Origin: an uncultured Aquimarina sp.
Lineage (GTDB): Bacteria; Bacteroidota; Bacteroidia; Flavobacteriales; Flavobacteriaceae
Direction: 5' to 3'
NCBI GenBank assembly: GCA_947493495.1
Contig: CANLRN010000044.1
Location: forward strand, 1 to 37,607
DNA length: 37,607 nucleotides
Under the pieces are notes generated by a model. The model did no database searches and had not been told where the DNA came from. It saw only the letters and a list, made by a program, of their open reading frames with translations. The position numbers and the translations under genes are program-made. Of the stretch, positions 8,265 through 18,356 are shown in pieces (the stretch's first letter is position 1; each line of letters opens with the position of its first letter).

Positions 8265-8885
8265 ATGGAATTTTCTTCGAAGTTATTAGAAAATGCAGTG
8301 TATGAGATGTCACAACTACCAGGCATAGGTAAACGAACAGCATTACGATTGGTATTACATTTATTAAGACAGCCAGAAACACAAACACAACATCTAGTAA
8401 AGGCTTTACAGGTATTACGAGAAGATATTAAGTTTTGCAAAAAATGTCATGGCATCAGTGATATAGAAATGTGTAATATCTGTAGCAATGTTAATAGGAC
8501 TCAGGATACAATATGTGTTGTAGAAGATATTAGAGATGTTATGGCTATAGAAAGTACGGGTCAATATAAGGGTTTATATCACGTTTTGGGTGGAAAAATA
8601 AGTCCGATGGATGGAATTGGACCTCAAGATCTTAAAATTAATACATTAATAGAAAGAGTAAAATCTGGAACTATAAAAGAATTAATCTTTGCTTTAAGTG
8701 CTACCATGGAGGGAGATACTACTAATTTTTACATTTATAAACAATTGGAAGGATTAGCTATAAAAATTGCTACAATAGCAAGAGGAATAGGTGTTAATGA
8801 TGAGTTAGAGTATACAGATGAGGTAACTCTTGGAAGAAGTATTATTAATCGAATACCTTTTGTACACGCCTTAAAAAGTTCTTAA
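8265..8885 (+). CDS. recR: Recombination mediator protein RecR
   Basis: Works with RecO and RecF to load RecA at single-stranded gaps. The helix-hairpin-helix is visible at [17 protein letters not shown] (about residues 18-34). Next comes the four-Cys zinc finger CKKCH...MCNIC (about 65-82), then the Toprim domain starting [14 protein letters not shown] and continuing through [16 protein letters not shown]. At 206 aa the length is normal. The ATG at 8265 gives the usual [20 protein letters not shown] start; an ATG at 8261 is out of frame. The glycosyltransferase gene begins 27 nt downstream on the same strand, so the two are probably cotranscribed. Confidence 0.97.
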   Translation: MEFSSKLLENAVYEMSQLPGIGKRTALRLVLHLLRQPETQTQHLVKALQVLREDIKFCKKCHGISDIEMCNICSNVNRTQDTICVVEDIRDVMAIESTGQYKGLYHVLGGKISPMDGIGPQDLKINTLIERVKSGTIKELIFALSATMEGDTTNFYIYKQLEGLAIKIATIARGIGVNDELEYTDEVTLGRSIINRIPFVHALKSS

Positions 8886-8912
8886 AATTAAACAATAACT
8901 ACACTACTTCCT

Positions 8913-10040
8913 TTGAAATTATCTGTTATCATCCTTAATTATAATGTACGTTACTTTTTAAAGCTATGTATTCTTAGCGTACAAAAAGCGATAGAACCTT
9001 TGGATGCTGAGATTATAGTTATCGACAATAATTCATCAGATGATAGTTGTGCGATGGTAAAGGATCGTTTTCCTACTATATCCTTGATTGAAAATAAAAA
9101 AAATGTCGGCTTTGCTAAAGCTAATAATCAAGGTGTTCAGTTAGCGAAAGGAGAATATTTATGTATTCTTAATCCAGATACTGTTGTAGCAGAAAATACT
9201 TTTGTAGAGATCTTAAAAGTTGTAGAAGAGCTTCCTAATCTGGGAATAGCTGGGCCAAGGTTGATAAGTGGTACAGGACGGTATCATCCAGAGAGTAAGC
9301 GTAATATTCCATCTCCATTGACCTCATTCGGGAGGCTTTTTAGAATACGATTAGGAAAAGTAAAAAACTATTATGCCGATCATATCCCGATAGAAGAAAC
9401 AGGAGCAGTTGATATATTGGTAGGAGCTTTTATGTGGGTTAAGAAAGAACATTATCTATCTGTACATGGATTTGATGAAGATTATTTTATGTATGGAGAA
9501 GATGTAGATTTATCGTATAAAATAAAAAAGAAAGGCTTACAGAATTATTATTTAGGCAGTTTTCCTGTGATCCATTATAAAGGAGAGAGCACAGATCGCA
9601 ATGCAGTATATATCAAAAGGTTTTATAGTGCAATGCGTTTATTCTACAGTAAACATTTTAGAAGTAATTGGATATTAGATACGATAGTCACTATTGGTAT
9701 TTATAGCATCTCTTTTGTGCAATCTCTAAAGAAACATAAAAAAGAAATAAGGAATATAGATCAGTATTATTTAGTCTCTAAAGATGAAGAATTAAGAGAT
9801 AAATTATCAGTAATATTAAAAAAAGAGGTGAAAATAACTTCATTAGAATCGATACAAAATTTTGGAGATCTCAATATTGAACTTATTTTTGATACTGCAT
9901 GTATTACTTTTGAAGAAATAATTACTATAATGCAACGACTAAAAAAATCAAATTATACGTATAAGATTAAGCCTCCTAAATGTGATTATATTGTAGGTAG
10001 TGATTTTAAAGATGGAAAAGGAGAGGTAATTTTATTTTGA
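8913..10040 (+). CDS. Family 2 glycosyltransferase with TTG start
   Basis: An inverting GT-A transferase, probably moving a sugar such as rhamnose from a nucleotide donor during surface polysaccharide synthesis at the inner face of the membrane. The N-terminus KLSVIILNYNVRYFL, the block EIIVIDNNSSDDS and NVGFAKANNQG are standard. LNPDTVV holds the metal-binding acidic site, and GFDEDYFMYGEDVDLSYKIK holds the catalytic ED motif, like WbbL/rhamnosyltransferases. After about residue 245, SNWILDTIVTIGIYSISFVQ could be a membrane-associating helix, followed by a poorly conserved tail of about 110 residues. The only initiation codon giving the conserved start is TTG at 8913-8915. It follows recR by 27 nt. 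Acceptor and donor cannot be read from sequence. Confidence 0.9.
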   Translation: MKLSVIILNYNVRYFLKLCILSVQKAIEPLDAEIIVIDNNSSDDSCAMVKDRFPTISLIENKKNVGFAKANNQGVQLAKGEYLCILNPDTVVAENTFVEILKVVEELPNLGIAGPRLISGTGRYHPESKRNIPSPLTSFGRLFRIRLGKVKNYYADHIPIEETGAVDILVGAFMWVKKEHYLSVHGFDEDYFMYGEDVDLSYKIKKKGLQNYYLGSFPVIHYKGESTDRNAVYIKRFYSAMRLFYSKHFRSNWILDTIVTIGIYSISFVQSLKKHKKEIRNIDQYYLVSKDEELRDKLSVILKKEVKITSLESIQNFGDLNIELIFDTACITFEEIITIMQRLKKSNYTYKIKPPKCDYIVGSDFKDGKGEVILF

Positions 10041-10127
10041 AAAAATAATGTGAAAAATATAATTTAAGAATTTAACTTTTATTAATTTCGCAAAAAATAT
10101 AACTAATAAACACTTTTAATTAGGAAT

Positions 10128-11465
10128 ATGGCAAAATTTGAACTTAAACTTCCAAAGATGGGTGAGAGTGTTGCAGAAGCAACAGTAACTACTTGGTTAA
10201 AAGAAGTAGGAGATACTATCGAGATGGATGATCCAGTATTAGAGATTGCTACAGATAAAGTAGATAGTGAAGTGCCTAGCGAAGTTGAAGGAGTACTAGT
10301 TGAAAAACTTTTTGGAATTGATGATGTTGTAAAAGTTGGTCAAACTATTGCTATTATCGAAACTGAAGGAGAAGATACTTCGACCGTAGTGTCAGATGAG
10401 AAGAATGAAATAACAGAAGAAGCACCAGAGACAGTAGCAATCATCGAAGAGCAAGTAGCTGCTACTACTGAAGCAATATCTATTTCAGGGGATTTTTCAG
10501 AAAGTTCAAAATTTTATTCTCCTTTAGTTAAAAATATTGCTGCTACAGAAGGAATTTCTTTGCAAGAGTTGGATAGTATACCTGGGACAGGAAAAGATAA
10601 TAGAATCACTAAGAATGACATACTACACTATGTAAAAAATCGTACATCTGCTAAGACTACTGTTCAACCTATTACAAAAAGTAACGTAGAAAATCAGATT
10701 GAACCACCTGTACCTAAAAAGACCGAAACATCAGCTACGATTCCAGTAGCTTCTGGAGAAGATGAAATTATAGAAATGACCAGGATGGGCAAACTAATAG
10801 CACATCATATGGTCGCATCTGTACAAACATCAGCTCATGTACAATCTTTTATTGAAGCAGATGTGACCAATATGTGGAACTGGAGAAAAAAGGTGAAAGG
10901 AGAATTTATGAAGAGAGAAGGGGAGAATCTTACGTTTACGCCTATCTTCATGGAAGCAGTTGCAAAAGCAATCAGAGATTTTCCGATGATCAATATCTCT
11001 ATTGATGGAGATACAATTATCAAAAAGAAAAATATCAATCTAGGTATGGCAGCGGCACTAGCTGATGGTAATCTGATTGTTCCTGTGATAAAAAATGCAG
11101 ATCAGTTAAATTTGGTAGGGATGACCAAAGCTGTAAATGATTTAGCAAGTCGTGCAAGAAATAATGCTTTAAAACCGGATGATATACAAGATGGAACGTA
11201 TACAGTGACCAATGTAGGTACTTTTGGTAGTATTATGGGAACTCCAATTATTAATCAACCTCAAGTGGCTATTCTGGCATTAGGAGCAATTCGCAAGGTT
11301 CCTGCAGTCATCGAAACTCCAGATGGAGATTTTATAGGTATCCGGTATAAAATGTTTTTATCACATTCTTACGATCATAGAGTAGTTAATGGTGCGCTTG
11401 GAGGACAATTTGTACAGCGTGTAAAAGACTACTTAGAAGCTTTTGATATAGATAGAGAGATATAA
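10128..11465 (+). CDS. 2-oxoacid dehydrogenase E2 (dihydrolipoamide acyltransferase)
   Basis: The core acyltransferase of a 2-oxoacid dehydrogenase complex. It passes an acyl group from lipoyl-lysine to CoA. The lipoyl domain spans 1-80, with the modified Lys44 in ATDKVDSEVPSE. An acidic Glu/Ala/Thr linker follows, then the E1/E3-binding domain at about 128-165 (SPLVKNIAATEGISLQELDS), a second linker, and the catalytic domain from about 215. The active-site motif reads SYDHRVVNGALGG with His417 and Asn421, where the family usually has Asp. I think a branched-chain or pyruvate-type complex is most likely, but E1 and E3 are not in the window. It lies 87 nt after the glycosyltransferase gene and probably has its own promoter. 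Confidence 0.93.
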   Translation: MAKFELKLPKMGESVAEATVTTWLKEVGDTIEMDDPVLEIATDKVDSEVPSEVEGVLVEKLFGIDDVVKVGQTIAIIETEGEDTSTVVSDEKNEITEEAPETVAIIEEQVAATTEAISISGDFSESSKFYSPLVKNIAATEGISLQELDSIPGTGKDNRITKNDILHYVKNRTSAKTTVQPITKSNVENQIEPPVPKKTETSATIPVASGEDEIIEMTRMGKLIAHHMVASVQTSAHVQSFIEADVTNMWNWRKKVKGEFMKREGENLTFTPIFMEAVAKAIRDFPMINISIDGDTIIKKKNINLGMAAALADGNLIVPVIKNADQLNLVGMTKAVNDLASRARNNALKPDDIQDGTYTVTNVGTFGSIMGTPIINQPQVAILALGAIRKVPAVIETPDGDFIGIRYKMFLSHSYDHRVVNGALGGQFVQRVKDYLEAFDIDREI

Positions 11466-11497
11466 AATAGATAAGTTTCTTATTTTAATATAAAATA

Positions 11498-11537
11498 AAT
11501 GTGGAAGTATATCCTTTTAAAGCTATACTTCCACATT
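11498..11537. terminator. Shared hairpin between convergent genes
   Basis: A perfect 14-bp stem (core GTGGAAGTATA/TATACTTCCAC) with a 12-nt loop lies between the stops of E2 (plus) and the metzincin gene (minus). No strong T-run is present, but A/T-rich flanks on both sides fit a bidirectional terminator. Confidence 0.65.
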
Positions 11538-11573
11538 ATAATGTAGTAGGTATACTAATACCTTATCATTTTT

Positions 11574-14339
11574 CTATTGTTTAAGTACCGGGAGAGCCTT
11601 TTGATTATTTACTTTAATAAAATATATCCCAGTAGTAAGCCCTGCTAAATCAATTTCTTGAGTTGTAGATTGGGCTACAGTTGTAGTTATAGTTCTTCCT
11701 AGGCTATCTACAAGTGTAATTATACTGCCTTCACTAATATTATCAACAGTGATTATACTTGTTGCCGGGTTCGGATAGATACTAGTTTCAGTATTTTTAA
11801 TAACATCATCAAAAGATCGTGTGCTAATGATATTTACATCAAAACGCTCAAACCTTCCAATGTTAGGTCTATTACAATTCATAGGTTCTCTACCATCTTC
11901 ACTACTTATATATTGATTGTTATTGCCTCTTAAAGTCACTTTTCCATTGTTGATTCCCCAAGTAAATTTTTCCCACATACCAATACGATTCCGGTTACAA
12001 TTTATTGGTTTTGTTCCATTTTCACTACTTACATATCTACCATTATTACCTTTTAGGGCAATTTTTCCTTCTCCAGCATCTACTACGGTGAATCGTTCCC
12101 AGGCAAATACTTGATCTCTATTGCAATTCATAGGTGCATTACCATTTTCACTACTTACATATTTACCATTATTGCCTCTTAAACTAATCACTGAGCCAAT
12201 AGGTGCTGTATTTGTATTGGGAGTACTAGGCAAATTACGAAGCCTTGTTATTTTCAACCTATTAACCGTCCAGTTGATATCTGAACCACCATTGTCCGAA
12301 AATTCTATTGCTAATTTTCCATTCCTAACTTCAACGTCAAATCTTCTATTTAAAAACTGACCTGCATTTGTATTTAAATTGTTTACTCTTGCTCTTGGAT
12401 CACCTTGTGCTTTTACAACCATTCTATCATGAGCAAAATTTCTATCTCCAAAGGTGATAAGTGCTTGCCACACTCCGTTTCTAAGGTTAACCTCAAAAGT
12501 TCTTGGCTGAGATGAAAAAATAAAATCTCTATTTAAAGCATTATCTCCAGATGCTCCTCCTCTATCTGCTGAACGTAATTGTGAAGTATTAGTCCATCTA
12601 TAATCATTATTATTTGTTGTGTTAGTCACTCTTATTGCATCATTAAATACAGGTGAAGTTGAAGTTCCAAAATCAAATGTTGCTTCATTTGAATTACGAT
12701 CATATCCTACACCTTGTGATACATATACTGCACCGAAATCGGTTTTTCCACTTGTATCAAATACAGTATAATGAAAGAAATCACGATTAGATATCCCTGA
12801 AGAGGGTGGAGTGTATTGTAATTGATTTCTACCTCCAGGGCCTGTGCCTTGCGAGAGACTTATTCTACCTCCTAAAAAGCTAGTTCTATCAAGGAGTCTT
12901 ACATCCAGTACATCATTATTAATATCATAATCGTTTGCAATAACATCAATAAGAATTGAAGATTGTGATGGATTAATTTCAACTTCGTCATAAACACCAA
13001 AGGGATTTGTACTTTGCGGATTTGCGATTCTTTCTGCAAAACTTCTTTTAGAATTTTTTGTATTGGTTACAGTTCTAGCTTCTTGAAAAGCCATTCTTCC
13101 TATATTATGTCTTCCTCTTCCATCCATAATACTTACAAAAAACTCATCACCTCCTGTACTATTAGAGCCTGAGTTATTGCGTGGCTTTGCTTCATAAAAG
13201 AAACCAGAATCATTTACATGTCGTAAACCAAATGAATGTCCTACTTCGTGAGCTGCTGTACCATTAGCCCAGCTAGTAGCACCATTTCCACCCATAGTGG
13301 CATATCTATTTCTGGTATTTGTTACGCCATTGAGCCATGCAAGTCCTGAAGGGCGTGCTGCCACATGGTATACAGCAATATCATGAGTATTTCCTACTTC
13401 GTTAGGGTTGTTATTCCAATAATCTCCAAAAGCACGTAAGCTGCTAGTTCCATTTGTAGCGCCTCCTGTAGCTGTTACAAGGTTTCTTAAAGGATCTGTA
13501 CTAGCATTAGTACGTATAATAACAGTTCCTAACCTAAAACGTACTCCAGCAGCACTTAAGAATCTAGAATTTAAATTTCCTACAATAGATTGCGCAGAAG
13601 CCTGTGCAGTGGATAAGTTTCCGTTATAAGCCGTAGTAGAAAAAAATGATCTGGATCCTATTTCTACACCAATTTCAAATTCACGCACTTCCATGACTGT
13701 TGTAGGTCTTAGTGTAGCAGCAAAGTATGGAGTTGCAATCTCTTCTGGAGTATAAGTACTAGAAAAAACAGGAGCAATTGATGGTTGCGGTTGCATATCA
13801 GAAGAGCTTTGGGAATGTGTACTAGAACCTTTTGATGATTCATGGGTATCCTCTTTAGGTGCAGTACAATCATATGTCTCTACAACCTCTCTAATCTGAT
13901 GCATTTTATTATTAGCTTGAGATGGAGTTATTTCAATGGAGGATTGATTAGGTCTATAGATGTTAGCAATAATACCTCTATCTGTTAGTACTGCGTTCAC
14001 AGAATATTCTTTGTTTTCGGCAATGGTTCCTATGTAGTTACGTTCTACATTCATAGGAACTTCTATCAATTTTCCAGTACCATCATCAATTAAGCATCGG
14101 GTGTTTTTGCCAAAAACACTTGTTTTTTCTAAAACCATAGATAAGGTTTCCCCAGCATAATTAATAGGTACAATCATTTTATTAGGCACATCATCAGGAA
14201 GTGTTTTGATGGCAATTTGATGTGTTTTTGACTGCTCTTTATTTTGCGGAATAGTTAATTCTTGAGCTGATGTAGTATTTGCTATTGAAAAAAGAATCAA
14301 TAATGAATACAAAAGGTAGTTAAAGACTTTAGTTTTCAT
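11574..14339 (-). CDS. Secreted metzincin metalloprotease with T9SS signal, 921 aa
   Basis: A secreted zinc protease exported by Sec and then by the type IX system. The signal peptide ends about residue 25 (NTTSA-QE) and a propeptide-like region follows to about 205. The reprolysin-like domain has the zinc site [11 protein letters not shown] at 364-374 and a Met-turn SIMDG at 403-407. Further along are a cadherin-like domain (about 448-542), a beta-sandwich of carbohydrate-binding appearance (about 553-700, starting ATFDFGTS), and three repeats of about 41 residues at 717-751, 759-793 and 800-834. Each repeat has GNN-YSSE-G--P-NCNR and an aromatic R/KF end, as in a fascin-like beta-trefoil. 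The C-terminal sorting domain begins SIYPNPATS (854). Substrate unknown; binding modules suggest action on glycan-rich or algal material. Confidence 0.9.
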   Translation of the reverse strand: MKTKVFNYLLYSLLILFSIANTTSAQELTIPQNKEQSKTHQIAIKTLPDDVPNKMIVPINYAGETLSMVLEKTSVFGKNTRCLIDDGTGKLIEVPMNVERNYIGTIAENKEYSVNAVLTDRGIIANIYRPNQSSIEITPSQANNKMHQIREVVETYDCTAPKEDTHESSKGSSTHSQSSSDMQPQPSIAPVFSSTYTPEEIATPYFAATLRPTTVMEVREFEIGVEIGSRSFFSTTAYNGNLSTAQASAQSIVGNLNSRFLSAAGVRFRLGTVIIRTNASTDPLRNLVTATGGATNGTSSLRAFGDYWNNNPNEVGNTHDIAVYHVAARPSGLAWLNGVTNTRNRYATMGGNGATSWANGTAAHEVGHSFGLRHVNDSGFFYEAKPRNNSGSNSTGGDEFFVSIMDGRGRHNIGRMAFQEARTVTNTKNSKRSFAERIANPQSTNPFGVYDEVEINPSQSSILIDVIANDYDINNDVLDVRLLDRTSFLGGRISLSQGTGPGGRNQLQYTPPSSGISNRDFFHYTVFDTSGKTDFGAVYVSQGVGYDRNSNEATFDFGTSTSPVFNDAIRVTNTTNNNDYRWTNTSQLRSADRGGASGDNALNRDFIFSSQPRTFEVNLRNGVWQALITFGDRNFAHDRMVVKAQGDPRARVNNLNTNAGQFLNRRFDVEVRNGKLAIEFSDNGGSDINWTVNRLKITRLRNLPSTPNTNTAPIGSVISLRGNNGKYVSSENGNAPMNCNRDQVFAWERFTVVDAGEGKIALKGNNGRYVSSENGTKPINCNRNRIGMWEKFTWGINNGKVTLRGNNNQYISSEDGREPMNCNRPNIGRFERFDVNIISTRSFDDVIKNTETSIYPNPATSIITVDNISEGSIITLVDSLGRTITTTVAQSTTQEIDLAGLTTGIYFIKVNNQKALPVLKQ

Positions 14340-14655
14340 AATGGAGTAATTTAATTGGTTAAAATAATTTATTAAGTGTTTGTGTTATATTTTACAATAA
14401 AAATGGTTGTTTTTTCATGTAAAATAACTTTTAAAATACTGATTACGAAGGTAATTAATTTTTTATTTATATAATTTTAATTTTGAAAACATATAAATAA
14501 AATGCCGTTTTAGTTGATGCTACTTCAATCTTTTAGGTTAATTTTTTCCTAATTAGTTTTTTATTTGTTTGGGTATCATTTTAATTTAACACCTAATTGA
14601 TTGTATTCTGGAATACAAATGAATAGTATACTAAAAATAATTCTCTATCAAAATA
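14340..14655. other. Divergent intergenic region, 316 nt
   Basis: Lies between the start codons of the metzincin gene (minus) and the DUF5107/TPR gene (plus). It is very A/T-rich, so promoters for both genes are expected here, but no exact TTG-N17..23-TAnnTTTG match was found on either strand. No coding frame or strong inverted repeat was seen. Confidence 0.5.
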
Positions 14656-17600
14656 ATGAAGAAATGCCAACTAATTATTCTGTTGCTCGTACCCACTATT
14701 GTATTATTTTCTCAGGTAAAGGTGTATCAGGGTAAAGAGGTAATACCAACATATGCTCTAGGAGAAAATGAGGTAAGTCCTATTTTTTATACAGGAAAAG
14801 GTGTGCAAGGAGCAGAAGGAAGAGTATATCCATATGCAGCGCAAACTAATTTAAGCGATTCTCTGGTAGATGTTACTTATGATATGGTATATTTAGAGAA
14901 TGAGTATGTAAAGGTTAGCATTTTACCTGCTTTTGGGGGTAGATTATTTTCTGCAATAGATAAAACAAACGGGCATGAATTATTTCATACAAATAGTACT
15001 ATAAAACCAGATCTAATAGGTACTCTGGGAGCTTGGGTTTCTGGCGGTATTGAATGGTGTTTTCCGCATCATCATAGAACGACTACAATGACAGCTAGTG
15101 ATTATATAATGATCACGAATGAAGATGGCAGTGCAACCGTATGGATTGGAGAAACCGAGAAGACAATGCGACTTAGAGGAGTGGTAGGTATTACATTACG
15201 ACCTGAATCTTCTTATATAGAAACTGATTATCGTATTAATAATACGAATACACTTACCAAAACATTTCTTTTTTGGGCAAATGTTGCTATAACTGCCGAT
15301 AAGAATTTTAGAACATTTTGGCCTCCTAGTCAAGAGATTGGGGTAGGACATAATAATGCTGCATATACAGAATGGCCTATTTCTAATCAAAAGTATTGGA
15401 GGACGGATTATACAGATGGAGTTGATCTTACTTGGTGGAAAAATCATCCTAATCCAGTATCATTCTTTTTTTGGAAAGCTAAAGAAGGTTTTATTGGAGG
15501 GTATGATTATGGTAAGAAAGCGGGCACTGTTCACGTAGGTGATATTTACGAAAATAAGACTTCTAAATTATGGCAATTCGGACCTGGGTTAGCAGGACAA
15601 AATGCAAGACGTAAATTGACTGATGATAATAAGGCATATGTAGAGTTAATGACAGGGACCTTTTCTAATAATCAACCAGACTATAGCTGGATCGCTCCAC
15701 ACTCAGTAAAAGATGCAAAAAATTATTGGTATCCCTTGCGAGATATCGAAGTTGTAAAGAATGCAAATGTAGATGCATCTGTAACACTGCAATTGAAAGA
15801 TAAAAAAACTGTTTTTTATGGTTTTAACACTACCAAAGTTTTTAAGAACGCTACAGTAGAATTAACATATAAAGAAAAGGTATTAAGCTCTAAGGTTATA
15901 GATATTGGCCCTGCTACTCCTTTTTCATCCTACTATAAAAGCAAGAAAGATATAGAAGAATCTGAATTAAGTGTAGCAATAAAGGATACTAATGGGAATA
16001 GCATTATAGCCTACACTCCTTATATCCCTACAGAAAAAATCACCTTGCCGCAACGACAGCAAAGACCTAAGAAGCATACAGAAATAGACTCAGTAGAAGA
16101 CTTATATCTAACTGGTAGGTTTGTGGAACAGTCTTTTAAGCCTTGGTATGATCCAGATGATTACTATTTGGCAGCATTACAGAAATCCCCAAATGACTCT
16201 AGAGTGCTCATTGCATTAGGGATAAGACGCCTCCATCAATATAAGTATGAACAAGCTTTACAATATTTTAAGAACGCTTCAGATAAATTACAAATAGAGT
16301 ATTATCAACCTAAAGAAGGAGAATTGTATTACTATATGGCTCTTGCTCAGAAAAAATTAGGGAAATTAGAAGCAGCATATAAAAATTTTTCTCAAGCAAC
16401 CTGGTATTATGCATGGCATTCTTCGGGATATTATGAATTAGCTTTATTAGAAAGTAATTTTGGTAATTATACCAAAGCATTAGAGTACATACAAAATGCA
16501 TATAGTACTAACACAAAAGATGGTAGGATTGTTTGGTTATACAGTGCATTATTAAGAAAATTAAAAAAATATAAAAAAGCAAATGAATTGTTGGACGGAC
16601 TATTAGCGTATGACCCACTAAATTTTGCAGCCTATTATGAAAAAAATCAATTAGCGGGTTCTCCTTCACTAAAAAAGTGGCATCAGAATATGCAGGACAT
16701 CACGCATAATTATTTAGAAATTACTACACAATACATGAATGCCGGATTTATAAAAGACGGGATTGATTTATTATCTTCAATAGAAAACCCCACCAATCCA
16801 TTGATAGACTATTATTTAGCTTGGTTTTATGAGAAAAAAGGAGATCAACTGTTAACCACAAAATTTTTGAAACGTGCTAGAAATAAATCAATAGTGTATT
16901 GTTTTCCGTATAGAGAGGAAACAGAAATTGTTCTTAGAAAAGCCATAGAAATAGATAATTCTGATGCGGTGGCATATTATCTTCTCGGAAATTTATTATA
17001 TGATACACGTCCTGAAGAAGCTATAGCTGCTTGGAAACAGGCAAGTGTATTAGCGCATGATATTCCTATGATATGGAGAAATCTAGCATTCGGAGCTTTT
17101 TATCATCAATCAGATGCAGATGCAGCAGTAGCCTATATGATAAAAGCAATGGATAAGAAGAGAGATATTCCTTTATGGTATACAGAATTAGCAAAATATT
17201 ATGATCTGTCTAGTAGGGATATCAAAGAGTGTATAGGTTTTTTTCAAGAGTACCTACCTATTGTAAAAAAAGGGTTGGATGCGCCTAGAGCACTCGTTAA
17301 GATGTATACATTAAATGGAGATTATGATAAGGCTATAAAATTGTTAGAGAATCATCATTTTAGGACATGGGAAGGAAAAAGAGATGTGTACTGGAATTAT
17401 GTAGATGTCCACGTATTACAAGCTAAGAAATTAATGAAACAAAAAGAGTTTGATAAAGCTAAACAAGTGCTAGAAAATGCATTAAAATTTCCTAAAAACC
17501 TTGAGGTAGGTAAAGGTGCTGATGATGGAAAAAATGCATTAATTTATTATCATATGGGTTTGATAGCTAAGAATCTGTCTGAAAAAGAAGAAGCTATTGC

Positions 17601-17946
17601 ATATTTTAAGAAAAGTAAAGCTTCTGTAGACGCAAGAAATATGGCAGATATGTTATATTTTAAAGGAAAATCTATGGAAGAATTAGGCAATAAGGAAGAA
17701 GCAAAAAAACTATTTAAAGAACTTATCGAAAAAGGAAATCGGCAAATACGCAAAGGAATAGAAAACTCTGGCATAGCTGTAGAAGATGGTGCAGTAGGAA
17801 AAAATATCGTACAATCTAAAGCACATTATTTAGTTGCTTTAGGCTATAAAGGTTTAGGCGATGCTAAAAAATCTGAAGAGTTATTCGTAACTGCATTAGA
17901 AGAATATAAGAATAACCTATGGGCAAAAGAAATGAAAAAGAATTGA
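14656..17946 (+). CDS. DUF5107 domain protein with long TPR region, 1096 aa
   Basis: An exported protein (signal peptide about 1-20, LLLVPTIVLFSQ). Residues about 30-340 match the DUF5107 type: VYPYAAQTNL, YVKVSILPAFGGRLFSAIDK, WVSGGIEWCFPHHHRTTTMT and a Trp-rich region. This is a beta-sandwich that recalls aldose-epimerase or glycoside-hydrolase-associated folds. Residues about 480-1090 are tetratricopeptide helical pairs, for example LYYYMALAQKKLGKLEAAYK and IYYHMGLIAKNLSEKEEAI. The His triplet and nearby Glu in GIEWCFPHHH could form a ligand or metal site. Family members in Bacteroidota often occur near polysaccharide-degradation genes, suggesting carbohydrate handling in the periplasm, but this is inference. 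It ends in its own terminator, directly next to repeat R3. Confidence 0.85.
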   Translation: MKKCQLIILLLVPTIVLFSQVKVYQGKEVIPTYALGENEVSPIFYTGKGVQGAEGRVYPYAAQTNLSDSLVDVTYDMVYLENEYVKVSILPAFGGRLFSAIDKTNGHELFHTNSTIKPDLIGTLGAWVSGGIEWCFPHHHRTTTMTASDYIMITNEDGSATVWIGETEKTMRLRGVVGITLRPESSYIETDYRINNTNTLTKTFLFWANVAITADKNFRTFWPPSQEIGVGHNNAAYTEWPISNQKYWRTDYTDGVDLTWWKNHPNPVSFFFWKAKEGFIGGYDYGKKAGTVHVGDIYENKTSKLWQFGPGLAGQNARRKLTDDNKAYVELMTGTFSNNQPDYSWIAPHSVKDAKNYWYPLRDIEVVKNANVDASVTLQLKDKKTVFYGFNTTKVFKNATVELTYKEKVLSSKVIDIGPATPFSSYYKSKKDIEESELSVAIKDTNGNSIIAYTPYIPTEKITLPQRQQRPKKHTEIDSVEDLYLTGRFVEQSFKPWYDPDDYYLAALQKSPNDSRVLIALGIRRLHQYKYEQALQYFKNASDKLQIEYYQPKEGELYYYMALAQKKLGKLEAAYKNFSQATWYYAWHSSGYYELALLESNFGNYTKALEYIQNAYSTNTKDGRIVWLYSALLRKLKKYKKANELLDGLLAYDPLNFAAYYEKNQLAGSPSLKKWHQNMQDITHNYLEITTQYMNAGFIKDGIDLLSSIENPTNPLIDYYLAWFYEKKGDQLLTTKFLKRARNKSIVYCFPYREETEIVLRKAIEIDNSDAVAYYLLGNLLYDTRPEEAIAAWKQASVLAHDIPMIWRNLAFGAFYHQSDADAAVAYMIKAMDKKRDIPLWYTELAKYYDLSSRDIKECIGFFQEYLPIVKKGLDAPRALVKMYTLNGDYDKAIKLLENHHFRTWEGKRDVYWNYVDVHVLQAKKLMKQKEFDKAKQVLENALKFPKNLEVGKGADDGKNALIYYHMGLIAKNLSEKEEAIAYFKKSKASVDARNMADMLYFKGKSMEELGNKEEAKKLFKELIEKGNRQIRKGIENSGIAVEDGAVGKNIVQSKAHYLVALGYKGLGDAKKSEELFVTALEEYKNNLWAKEMKKN

Positions 17947-18010
17947 TAAAGAGGTTATTTATAGATATACAAGGCTATTATTTCCACTTCTTTTCTGTAG
18001 AATTGATGTT

Positions 18011-18043
18011 AACACCTACCTTAAGTTATTAAGGGAGGTGTTT
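18011..18043 (+). terminator. Terminator of the DUF5107/TPR gene
   Basis: The stem AACACCTACCTTAA with TTAAGGGAGGTGTTT (one mismatch, four-base loop) ends 1 nt before repeat R3. The trailing T-run is short, so termination may be partial. Confidence 0.65.
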
Positions 18044-18044
18044 C

Positions 18045-18215
18045 AACCCGTTTTATTCATTAGGAAATCTATTCCATCTTTCAACTGCTGCAAACACTAC
18101 CGTTTCACTATGTTTTTTAATGTAACCGTAGCGATGCTACGCTGAAATGAAGAAAACATCAGTGTTTATTGCACTTGAAAGCATCTTGACGAAGTCCTAA
18201 CGCATAAACCGGGTT
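18045..18215. repeat. 171-nt folded inverted-repeat element, copy R3
   Basis: Starts AACCCGTTTTATTCATTAGG and ends ...CGCATAAACCGGGTT, with imperfect inverted ends. The stem CTTTCAA (18078-18084) pairs with TTGAAAG (18175-18181), AAACACT pairs with AGTGTTT, and the central hairpin is CGTAGC-GAT-GCTACG at 18127-18141. It is the inverted homologue of R1, of the same length, with compensated changes in at least three stems. It lies between convergent genes. Confidence 0.85.
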
Positions 18216-18356
18216 CAAAGTAGACTCTTTTTTTCTTATAATTTATTTTGGTTAAAGAATAAAAAGTAGTGACACCATTAGCCTTTGTAGTGACTTTAGT
18301 GTGTAAAAAATATCTGCTAAGTTCGTTAGAAAGAGATTTTTCTAAGACATAGGGGT

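Noticed and set aside
1386..18215. CRISPR array
   Set aside because: The repeats are 171 nt, few, kilobases apart and in different orientations, without regular spacers or cas genes.
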